9,424 nt of DNA. Source: Candidatus Hodarchaeota archaeon. GTDB lineage: Archaea; Asgardarchaeota; Heimdallarchaeia; Hodarchaeales; YT1-057. The first letter of the stretch is position 1; every line of letters starts with the position of its first letter. This document shows, one piece after another, positions 1-6,786 of the stretch. Both the position numbers and the translations under genes were made by a program. The DNA is taken from assembly GCA_016839955.1 (NCBI GenBank), contig JAEOTI010000299.1, positions 1 to 9,424 on the forward strand. Direction: 5' to 3'. The notes beneath the pieces were generated by a model. That model was not told the DNA's origin. It searched no databases and saw only the letters and a list, made by a program, of their open reading frames with translations.

Positions 1-1
1 G

Positions 2-943
2 GTAAGGATTGGACACTGGGATTCAGTGAAGAAAGAAGAACTCAATCAACTATTTGACTATTCCTATATAAGAACAACCAGTAGTAATGATACAAGGTTG
101 AGAGATGAGATATTAAGTGTAATTACGGAAGCAGAAGGCCCACTTTTTGTATCAAGTTATGGGTTTGATAAAGAACATGAAATAGTCAAAACATTACAGG
201 AAAAAGCTCGTACAAATGAAATTGTGGTATTAACTAGACCACGGGAGAGAAATCACCCAGTTCTTGATTTGTTTTTCAAAGCAGGAGTAAAAGTTCTGAG
301 TTTTGATTATCTCCATGCAAAATTTGTATTTGCACCTTCAGATGGACGTGGGATTGTTATGACAGCCAATATCGAACCTCGAGGGCTAGATAGAGGTTAT
401 GAGATTGGTCTGCTTATCAATGGAAATGCAGTCGGTGAACTCCAAGATATAGTCAATGAGTGGCTAAAAACAGCACCGTTAATTTGGGAAAATGGTGGGA
501 ATATCCAAACTTTCCAAGTAGGGAAAGTAAAATTACCTGATGGAAGGGATTTATTTGAACAGGACATTGTTGATGAAGAACCAATAGAATTGAAAGATGA
601 GAAACCCCGAGATTTATTACAAATGCAACAAATGCTTGATGAAACTCCAAATTTCTCTGAATACGCTAAGAGAAGTTATGCCAAGAAGATCAAGCTAAAA
701 AGAAGAATTATTTCCCCCACTTTACCAGAAAAAGCGGTTCCTGTTGATCCTAAAGAGATAATTAAAAAAGAATTGGATAAGAAAAAGGGAAAAAAAGATG
801 AAAAGGTGAAAAAATTCTCCGTTCCAGTCTATAAATTCAAAAATAAATATTATGGATTAATCAAATCTTGGAAGGAATTGGAGAAAGTAAAAAATGATTC
901 TAACCTTCCTAAAAATATTCAATTTGTAGCTAAAAGTAGTTAA
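2..943 (+). CDS. PLD-like (HKD) nuclease-type protein, 5' partial
   Basis: Phospholipase-D superfamily protein. The family hydrolyses phosphodiester bonds through a covalent histidine intermediate, and members in defence loci usually act on DNA. Numbering from the GTG at 26, the HKD half-site is H97-x-K99, D106 and N115, followed by E126 in RGYEIG. The usual GSxN is changed to TAN (113-115). Only one half-site is visible. The frame stays open to the left edge with no stop, and the GTG at 26 has no well-placed ribosome-binding site, so I infer that the gene starts upstream and may carry a first HKD half there. Residues about 245-261 are strongly lysine-rich, followed by a short aromatic and basic C-terminal segment (about 262-305) that may bind nucleic acid. 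No signal peptide or membrane segment is seen. It lies 47 bases upstream of the Mrr-like gene, in the same direction. It could be a DrmC-like protein of a DISARM-type locus, but I cannot confirm that by eye. The PLD call is firm; the exact role is not. Confidence 0.8.
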   Translation, partial: VRIGHWDSVKKEELNQLFDYSYIRTTSSNDTRLRDEILSVITEAEGPLFVSSYGFDKEHEIVKTLQEKARTNEIVVLTRPRERNHPVLDLFFKAGVKVLSFDYLHAKFVFAPSDGRGIVMTANIEPRGLDRGYEIGLLINGNAVGELQDIVNEWLKTAPLIWENGGNIQTFQVGKVKLPDGRDLFEQDIVDEEPIELKDEKPRDLLQMQQMLDETPNFSEYAKRSYAKKIKLKRRIISPTLPEKAVPVDPKEIIKKELDKKKGKKDEKVKKFSVPVYKFKNKYYGLIKSWKELEKVKNDSNLPKNIQFVAKSS

Positions 944-976
944 TCAAATGATTGCTTTATTACTTCCTTCTGAAAT

Positions 977-981
977 AGGAG
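977..981 (+). promoter_or_regulatory. Ribosome-binding site for the Mrr-like gene
   Basis: AGGAG lies 9 bases before the TTG at 991 and 15 bases before the in-frame ATG at 997. The shorter spacing favours the TTG, giving a protein that begins MSMG. The ATG, two codons later, remains possible. Confidence 0.55.
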
Positions 982-990
982 AGAAGAACC

Positions 991-2391
991 TTGTCTATGG
1001 GTATAAGAGGAAAACATGGAGAGATGGAGGTTCTAAGACATATCAAACGTATTTTAATTTCAATGGATCATTCTAATGAATGTAATTGTAAATATTTAGA
1101 ATCTTTGGAGGATAAAGTAGGTTTTAAGTTTTTTCTGAAAGGAATGGAATATGAAATACATCGTCCAAAGAGAGCAAAAACTGATAGTGACGACTTAGTA
1201 ATTTCAGGTGTTGGAAATGATTATATCGCAATGATTCAAATAAAAAATATTGTCTCGAGAGCTGTGACTCTCACCCACGTCCGATCTTTTATTGAAAAGC
1301 TTATCGAAGAAGATGTTGATGATGGCCTCTTTATTTCTTTATCTTCCCCTGTAAGAGGAGATCTCTTAAATTTATTTAATGTCGATTTTTCCCCTAGAAA
1401 CCCTGATGATTATTGGGAAAATGGTATCAAACTTTTCCTTAAGAATAAAGTAGGTACTCAATCAATCAAAAATAGTCGAAAAGAAGTAGAATACTTTCAT
1501 CAGGAAGTTAATACTTTTTTAAAAAAGAAATCCTTTCGCTTTAGAGATTTCCCAACTGATTTTTCCAAAAGACTCCCTTGGTTACTCGGATTTAGAGTAC
1601 CCTCAAAGAAAGGAGTATCTATCCATTTTTCTCCTTCAGCGCTTTTTCATCATGAAAATAAAAGATATCTCTTTTTTATTGTACCTAAAGATCTGAGGAT
1701 GGATATTATTCGTAGCTGGCGACTTCAGCAGCTTCTTTTAGACGCGAAAGAACTTTTTCTAGGGGTTCCACCTGATCATCCTTTTACAATTGGTAAAAAA
1801 CATAGACGAATTAAACAACGGATTAATATTTATGGATGGCGGACTGTATTCTTGGAATCTGAGAATATTACTTTTTCACCAACACTGTACTCGATAAAGG
1901 ATTTATCAAACTTTAGATTTTTTGATGATAATTTAAAATATTCGGACATAAGTCCATTAAAAGAGATTAAATTCTCTTTCTCTTGTCTTCCTCCCTGTAT
2001 TCAGAATGCTTACTCTCAAGGAGTTTCGGATGGAAGATACCATACAACCCTTTTGCTATCGGTTATAAAGGACTTGGTAAAAATTGAAGAAAATGATAAG
2101 AAATTCTTTAATCACTTTTCAAATATATGCTTTGACGCAGCAAACAAAGCGATGCTCGCAAAGAAGAAAGACAGTAAGATTGAGCTAACAAGAAGAACCA
2201 GGTACTTTCCCATAAAAAGAAAATTGGGATTATTACAGAATCTACCTTGTAATCATGATGGGGGAATTTGGATGGGTCCCCAAACGATTGACAGGATATA
2301 CTATCAAAAATTGTGCCAACCAGATGAAAGATGTGAAAGAATGGGAAACAACAGAGATGTAATAAATTATCTCAAATTAGTGCAAAAATAG
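991..2391 (+). CDS. Mrr-like restriction endonuclease with cysteine-rich, possibly PriL-like, C-terminal domain
   Basis: Predicted DNA-cleaving enzyme of the PD-(D/E)xK fold. Residues about 35-120 follow the Mrr pattern: a helix and short basic segment, an acidic pair before a hydrophobic strand (D67-D68-LVI), a second strand ending in Q83-I-K85, then a helix and the strand GLFISLSS (112-119), equivalent to the 'GVFITTS' segment of Mrr proteins. Q-x-K in place of E-x-K is normal for Mrr. The middle (about 170-320) is unassigned. The C-terminal part has LPPC (C336), then G344-x3-G348-R349, and later C420, H422, C442 and C448, with further cysteines at 332 and 380. This layout recalls the C-terminal 4Fe-4S domain of primase large subunits (PriL); a zinc-binding domain is the alternative. 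No membrane segment is seen. It sits between the PLD gene and a small unknown gene in a probable operon. The nuclease domain is fairly secure; the Fe-S reading is inference. Confidence 0.7.
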   Translation: MSMGIRGKHGEMEVLRHIKRILISMDHSNECNCKYLESLEDKVGFKFFLKGMEYEIHRPKRAKTDSDDLVISGVGNDYIAMIQIKNIVSRAVTLTHVRSFIEKLIEEDVDDGLFISLSSPVRGDLLNLFNVDFSPRNPDDYWENGIKLFLKNKVGTQSIKNSRKEVEYFHQEVNTFLKKKSFRFRDFPTDFSKRLPWLLGFRVPSKKGVSIHFSPSALFHHENKRYLFFIVPKDLRMDIIRSWRLQQLLLDAKELFLGVPPDHPFTIGKKHRRIKQRINIYGWRTVFLESENITFSPTLYSIKDLSNFRFFDDNLKYSDISPLKEIKFSFSCLPPCIQNAYSQGVSDGRYHTTLLLSVIKDLVKIEENDKKFFNHFSNICFDAANKAMLAKKKDSKIELTRRTRYFPIKRKLGLLQNLPCNHDGGIWMGPQTIDRIYYQKLCQPDERCERMGNNRDVINYLKLVQK

Positions 2392-2455
2392 ATCATATTT
2401 ATCGGGTGAATTAAGGAAATTATAAGGATTATAAGAGACGATTCTACGGATCAAT

Positions 2456-2986
2456 TTGAGTAAAACTAAGTTTATCCCCCTAGATAGGTTCTTTGAAACA
2501 AAAAATGCAAGAAGTTTTGCTTATAAAAATAAAAAAGGGTCAGGACTCTATTTTTTTCCTAAAAAAAATGGGAAACCTGTGTGGTTGATTTTTAAAGGAA
2601 GAAAAGTTTTCGATCTAAAGATTTTCAATCTAACACCTGATAAAAAGCAGATCTTTAATGTTGTTAACCCTATTACAAATAAGAAGTTTAAGATAAAACG
2701 ACGTTTTACAAAAGATCAAAAGGAATTTTTTATATATCAAATTAGTATTGAAAGCGCTACTTATTTCATTGCTTATCTGGTTAGATGGGACCTTTCTCAC
2801 TGGAGCGGTTTTTCTAGCATCCAAGAAGAGAAAGCTAAGGAATTTTCTAATATTCATGAGGCAAAAAAATGGCTTGAAACTAAATCGGGAACAAAAACTA
2901 CACTAATGGCCTATTCTATAGTAAAGTTTTCAGGATCTGGACTAGACCTCCAATTACCTTGTAAAATCGGTTTAAAGTTTAGCTGA
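2456..2986 (+). CDS. Hypothetical protein, 176 aa, unrecognised
   Basis: I do not recognise this family. The start is taken as TTG at 2456: an in-frame TAA at 2432 leaves no ATG or GTG between them, and upstream purines (ACGGA near 2445) give only a weak ribosome-binding site. The protein is basic and rich in lysine and phenylalanine. It reads as mostly beta-strand through residues 30-110 (for example GLYFFPKK and PVWLIFKGRKVF), then a helical segment around 122-141 containing EFSNIHEAKKWLE, then more strand. It has one cysteine (C169), no metal-binding cluster, no obvious catalytic triad, and no signal peptide or membrane helix. It is co-directional with its neighbours, 64 bases after the Mrr-like gene and 143 bases before the methyltransferase. 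It could be a DNA-binding, specificity or inhibitor subunit, but nothing in the sequence decides this. The ORF is probably real because of its length, position and sensible composition. Confidence 0.65.
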   Translation: MSKTKFIPLDRFFETKNARSFAYKNKKGSGLYFFPKKNGKPVWLIFKGRKVFDLKIFNLTPDKKQIFNVVNPITNKKFKIKRRFTKDQKEFFIYQISIESATYFIAYLVRWDLSHWSGFSSIQEEKAKEFSNIHEAKKWLETKSGTKTTLMAYSIVKFSGSGLDLQLPCKIGLKFS

Positions 2987-3004
2987 AATTAGAAGAAAGA
3001 ATTT

Positions 3005-3010
3005 TATAAT
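3005..3010 (+). promoter_or_regulatory. Possible promoter TATA-like element
   Basis: TATAAT within an AT-rich stretch of the 143-base gap between the 176-aa gene and the methyltransferase, the longest gap in the window. It could serve as an archaeal TATA box or a bacterial -10 for a separate methyltransferase-helicase transcript. No convincing -35 or BRE partner is seen and such hexamers are common in AT-rich DNA. The T-run at 3042-3050 in the same gap could equally be a transcription stop for the upstream genes. Confidence 0.18.
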
Positions 3011-3122
3011 TATTAAGCCATATTCTGAAACGAGAATTCTGTTTATTTTTAAAAAAAAATCGAAAAAACTCTTAACTGAATTGTATGATTTAGAAGTTAG
3101 ATTTCAGTAGGACTGTTTGTTA

Positions 3123-3127
3123 GGGAG
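3123..3127 (+). promoter_or_regulatory. Ribosome-binding site for the methyltransferase gene (start ambiguous)
   Basis: GGGAG lies only two bases before the ATG at 3130, which is too close for an ordinary Shine-Dalgarno site. The next in-frame candidate, TTG at 3139, is 11 bases away. An in-frame TAG at 3121 rules out any earlier start. The true N-terminus may therefore be three residues shorter than the ATG reading. Confidence 0.4.
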
Positions 3128-3129
3128 AA

Positions 3130-6100
3130 ATGAAGCTTTTGAGTATTATTCCCTCTAAAATTTCAGATTTAATTCAGGTTTTTGAGTCAAAGGAATATTC
3201 AGTTAATAAAACTCCAATTGAAACTGATTATATCCTAGAAGAACTCTTTTCGAAAAGAAAGACCCTTTTGCCTCATATTCAACGAGTTTGGCATCTCATC
3301 GATGAAGGCGATCTATTTCATGTGTGGGTTATCCAATCTGAGAAGTGGAATAGAAAATCATGGAGACGGAGAATCGCTAGGAATTTTCAAATGCGAGAAT
3401 TTGCAGATCAACTAATATTTTTCGTACCAAGTGGCGAAGAATGGAGTGTATACAGCTTAATAGTTGTTACGGAAGAAGGTTTGGATCCAATTGATATAAT
3501 AAATCCTAAGAATCCTTCTATGGAGGTTTCTCGCTTTTGGGAACAGGTTCTTAACACAGACTTTTCATTTTCAATTTATGAGTCCGTTTCATTAGCTCAA
3601 CAAACAGCACATGCATTAACAGCGCAAAAGATTTTTAATGCACTAGAAATCTCTCAAGAAGAAACATTAGGAGTGTTTGAGGAAGCTGGTTTAAAAATTG
3701 AAAGGGAAAGATTTGTTATCCCAAGACAAGATTCACCACTTAGTAATGCTATAATTGACATTCAACCGTATGAACCGAAACCTGAAGAGTTTCTTAAAAA
3801 AAATCTATCAGTTTACATCGAAACCAGTCGAAAATTATACAAATCAATAGATCTTATATGTTTGTTAACAAAAAACGGTTTGATCATTGCTGATACGAAT
3901 GGAAGAATCTATGGAACATCTTATCAAAAAGAAAATGGAAAATTCATTCTTAAAGATTCATTCTCTTGGAAACTTAAAGGACGAAAGGTTAAAGAAGAGA
4001 AAAAGAAAGCTTTTGAAATTTTAACTTCTTTAATCGCTGTTATCGATAAAAGACCAGTTTTTAATGCTGAAACTTATGCTTCACAAAACGGACGATGGTC
4101 TCCAATTAGTGTTTGGGCACAGAATTTACTTTTAGATTATTTCAATGAAAATCGTGAGAAAATAGAGGTACTATACTCCGAATGGGAAAGAAGATTCAGC
4201 GAGGTGTATAAGAAGAATGACACAACTGTTGAATTATTCATTAAACATACATATTTAGCATTTTTAGTAAAGTTAGTGTTACTCGAACAATTTTCAGAAA
4301 AAATTTCATCAAAAAACCCAACTTTTTCTGATTTACTTGAATATCTTAATAATCAAAAGATTTCTCTGTTCGCCCATGATTTTTTCCACTGGGCTGATAA
4401 TGTACCACTTATACATGAGTTTCTATATGATACAATACATGGAGCCGATTTCGACTCCACTGACATTTTTAGGGTAATTTATCAACAAATGGTTTCACCT
4501 AGTACCAGACATGCCTTGGGAGAATTTTATACCCCGCCTAGATTGTGCCAACTAATGGTTGATGAAACATATAAATTAGGAGTGAGAGTATTGGATCCTG
4601 CATGTGGAAGTGGAACATTTTTGGTCGAGATTATCAAGAATATTCGTAGAGCAGGATTAGAAATAGATAACCAATTGAATGCTATTAAGAAACTATATGG
4701 TTTTGATATAAACCCTATTGCAGTAGCAGTAAGCAAAGCAAATATTCTACTACAGATAAATGCAATAACGGATCAATCTATCCCATTGAATATCTATTTA
4801 GCTAATTCGATATTTCCACTAGAACATAAAAAACAACAAAAACTTGATATAGGGAGTTATTTTGTTTTTCCAATGGTCTCAATAAATCAGAGTTTCGAAA
4901 TTCCAACTATTTTTTATTCTGAAGAATTAACAGAAAAATTTGGAGACCTTCTAAGAAACCTCGATTTACTTCTTCTAAGAGAGTGGGAATCAGAAAAAGA
5001 TTTCTTAAATGAACTTAAATCCATGTTATTATCCTCCGAGTATGACTGGCTTAATATTAAATCAGGTATGAAACCTTTGAAAGAAATTTTTATTGGAAAT
5101 GTAGCGAACAAAATTTTTAACTTATGTCATGAAGATCGAAATCATATCTGGTCGTATTTACTCTTTAATTCAATTGGGATAGCTCAAACACGTGGAAAAA
5201 TAGACTTAGTAATTGGTAATCCTCCTTGGCTTGTTTTAAATGGAGTTTATTCTAAAGATTACAGAGAAAGGCTTAAAGATCTCGCAAAAATTCTCCAATT
5301 AAAACCAAAAGCTAGTAATGTCGCAAATTTGGAAATGAGTGCACTTTTTTTCTATCAAGCTAATAAGGTTTATCTTAAAGAAGGTGGCTCTTTAGCTCTT
5401 GTTGTAAGTAAAGCATTTATTACTGGTAGTCAACATGATGCTACACGGAAATTTACAGATAATAATAATATAAAAATCTGGAATTTCTCAGAAGATATTT
5501 TCCGAATAAGAAACATATGTATTTTTACAAAAAAAAGTAAGAATTCTCCTGAAGACCAAAGACTGTATCCTGAAATCTCTCTCTGCAAAGTAGGAAGGAA
5601 TAAAAAGGGATTAACCTTTGCTTTTGAAGAACCAGAAAAATATTTCCCAGCTAGAATTATTAGAGATAATAAAAATATATTGATAGGTGTTGAAAGATTC
5701 ATAAGTGCTGAAGAAAAAAAATCATTACTACCAAGATCAAAAAAGAATAATAATTACTATTCAATTTGTACTGGTGGAATACACCTCAAACCAAGAACTT
5801 TCTCATTTGTAAAAATACAAGAAGAAAATGAGAGTGAAGTTTTAATCGAACCAAATATGGATTTTCAAGCTAGGGATCCTTGGAAGTTTAGACCGTTTTC
5901 TAAAGCATGGGTTGAAAGAGAATATATTCACCAAATGGCAAAATCCACAGAATTAGTCCCTTTTTTATTTTTAGACTTTTTTCCAACCTTCTTACCAGTG
6001 GATGATAATAATTTTCTCTCTTTTAAAGGGGATTCAAGTGAATTAAAACCCAAAGCAAAAATACACTTTCAATTATTAAAAGAAGAATACAAAAAACATC

Positions 6101-6678
6101 ATAAAGAAGGCGCTGCTATTACTGATTATTGGGTAAGAATAAATTACTCTCGAGGTCTTACTAATAAGAAATTGAAGTTTCCTTTTAAAGTAGTAACTCC
6201 TTCAAGTGGTTCTTTTGTAAAATCCGCTCTCATTCGTGGAAAAGATATATTGCTTGATTGTAAATTATACTACTACCCTACGGAGTCCCTCAATGAAGGA
6301 TTATATCTGGTAGGTGTTCTTAATGCTCCTTGTGTTACTAGAGATGTTAGTAAAAGAGCTGCTTCAGGATTTGGAGGCAAACCAGCCCATCTTCACAAAA
6401 GGCCTTGGGAACTACTAATACCAAAATATAATGAAAAGAATGAACTTCATAGACAGATAGTGCAACTCTCGAAGAAAATTGAAGAGAAAGTAATTAATCT
6501 AGCAAATAATTGGAGAAAAGAAGAATTTGAGAAACTTAAAAAGAAGAAACCTGATTTAGATTCTTATGAAGAGGTATCTTGGAGACCTATAACTGTTCAA
6601 AGGTTAATTAAGAAAGATTTAGAGATTGAATATCTTGAATTAGATAAGTTGGTGGGAGCTTTATTTATAGAAGTTTAA
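3130..6678 (+). CDS. Large N6-adenine DNA methyltransferase, DrmMI/type IIG-like
   Basis: Transfers a methyl group from S-adenosylmethionine to the N6 of adenine in DNA, probably to mark host DNA as self. Visible motifs: X-like ALGEFYTPP (462-470), I DPACGSGTF (489-497), II FDINP (D526) and IV NPPW (697-700). The order X-I-IV is that of gamma-type enzymes (Eco57I, type IIG, PglX, DrmMI). The region around 738-776 (ALFFYQANKVY, then GGSLALVVSKAF) continues the fold. A helical region at about 350-390 (WERRF at 352, then KHTYLAFLVKLVLLEQF) is typical just before such cores. The C-terminus around 1075-1100 (KRAASGFGGKPAHLHKRPW, then LLIPKYN) resembles the target-recognition/end region of these families, followed by a coiled-coil-like tail. 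The first 340 residues show no clear nuclease motif. At 1182 residues it matches large defence methylases. No partner S subunit is present, so specificity is likely built in. The PLD-SNF2 gene follows. ATG 3130 is used, though TTG 3139 has better ribosome-site spacing. Confidence 0.9.
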   Translation: MKLLSIIPSKISDLIQVFESKEYSVNKTPIETDYILEELFSKRKTLLPHIQRVWHLIDEGDLFHVWVIQSEKWNRKSWRRRIARNFQMREFADQLIFFVPSGEEWSVYSLIVVTEEGLDPIDIINPKNPSMEVSRFWEQVLNTDFSFSIYESVSLAQQTAHALTAQKIFNALEISQEETLGVFEEAGLKIERERFVIPRQDSPLSNAIIDIQPYEPKPEEFLKKNLSVYIETSRKLYKSIDLICLLTKNGLIIADTNGRIYGTSYQKENGKFILKDSFSWKLKGRKVKEEKKKAFEILTSLIAVIDKRPVFNAETYASQNGRWSPISVWAQNLLLDYFNENREKIEVLYSEWERRFSEVYKKNDTTVELFIKHTYLAFLVKLVLLEQFSEKISSKNPTFSDLLEYLNNQKISLFAHDFFHWADNVPLIHEFLYDTIHGADFDSTDIFRVIYQQMVSPSTRHALGEFYTPPRLCQLMVDETYKLGVRVLDPACGSGTFLVEIIKNIRRAGLEIDNQLNAIKKLYGFDINPIAVAVSKANILLQINAITDQSIPLNIYLANSIFPLEHKKQQKLDIGSYFVFPMVSINQSFEIPTIFYSEELTEKFGDLLRNLDLLLLREWESEKDFLNELKSMLLSSEYDWLNIKSGMKPLKEIFIGNVANKIFNLCHEDRNHIWSYLLFNSIGIAQTRGKIDLVIGNPPWLVLNGVYSKDYRERLKDLAKILQLKPKASNVANLEMSALFFYQANKVYLKEGGSLALVVSKAFITGSQHDATRKFTDNNNIKIWNFSEDIFRIRNICIFTKKSKNSPEDQRLYPEISLCKVGRNKKGLTFAFEEPEKYFPARIIRDNKNILIGVERFISAEEKKSLLPRSKKNNNYYSICTGGIHLKPRTFSFVKIQEENESEVLIEPNMDFQARDPWKFRPFSKAWVEREYIHQMAKSTELVPFLFLDFFPTFLPVDDNNFLSFKGDSSELKPKAKIHFQLLKEEYKKHHKEGAAITDYWVRINYSRGLTNKKLKFPFKVVTPSSGSFVKSALIRGKDILLDCKLYYYPTESLNEGLYLVGVLNAPCVTRDVSKRAASGFGGKPAHLHKRPWELLIPKYNEKNELHRQIVQLSKKIEEKVINLANNWRKEEFEKLKKKKPDLDSYEEVSWRPITVQRLIKKDLEIEYLELDKLVGALFIEV

Positions 6679-6705
6679 AAAAATCGATTCATTTACAGTT
6701 AATAA

Positions 6706-6786
6706 TTTTCCATTAAGAGAGAAAGAATAAAGGAATATCAAGAATTAGATGATCTAGTTAAGAAATTATTTAGGGGAATTAAGTGA
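6706..6786 (+). pseudogene. Remnant C-terminus of a second adenine methyltransferase
   Basis: The gap between the methyltransferase and the helicase holds a short open stretch without any ATG, GTG or TTG start, bounded by an in-frame TAA at 6703 and ending in TGA at 6784-6786. Its translation ends IKEYQELDDLVKKLFRGIK. The complete methyltransferase ends EIEYLELDKLVGALFIEV. The two share EY-x-ELD-x-LV-x-x-LF in register, with an upstream IK pair also aligned. Several codons are identical (gaa tat, gaa tta gat, tta ttt) while the rest have diverged, as expected for paralogues or an old duplication rather than a recent copy. The TGA overlaps the helicase ATG as TGATG. I infer that a methyltransferase gene once ended here, coupled to the helicase, and that its body was lost or replaced. 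Chance similarity of a short tail is the alternative. Confidence 0.6.
6772..6777 (+). promoter_or_regulatory. Ribosome-binding site for the PLD-SNF2 gene
   Basis: AGGGGA lies 8 bases before the ATG at 6786, a good Shine-Dalgarno spacing. It falls inside the remnant methyltransferase tail, whose TGA overlaps this ATG, a classic arrangement for translational coupling. The in-frame GTG at 6783 is a weaker alternative start. Confidence 0.6.

Noticed and set aside
948..1076. Short ATG frame of 42 codons overlapping the start of the Mrr-like gene in another frame
   Set aside because: It has no ribosome-binding site before its ATG, no recognisable content, and overlaps a better-supported gene start.
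3033..3040. Palindrome AGAATTCT in the gap before the methyltransferase, considered as an operator
   Set aside because: It is eight bases, isolated, and expected by chance in AT-rich DNA.
3041..3060. T-run followed by A-run, considered as a rho-independent terminator hairpin
   Set aside because: There is no GC stem. It is better described as an AT-rich tract that might help termination in an archaeon.
2976..3110. Open frame of about 44 codons in the gap before the methyltransferase, ending KKLLTELYDLEVRFQ
   Set aside because: It has no ATG or GTG start, no clear homology, and lies in AT-rich DNA. It could be another gene remnant like the one at 6706-6786, but nothing by eye supports that.
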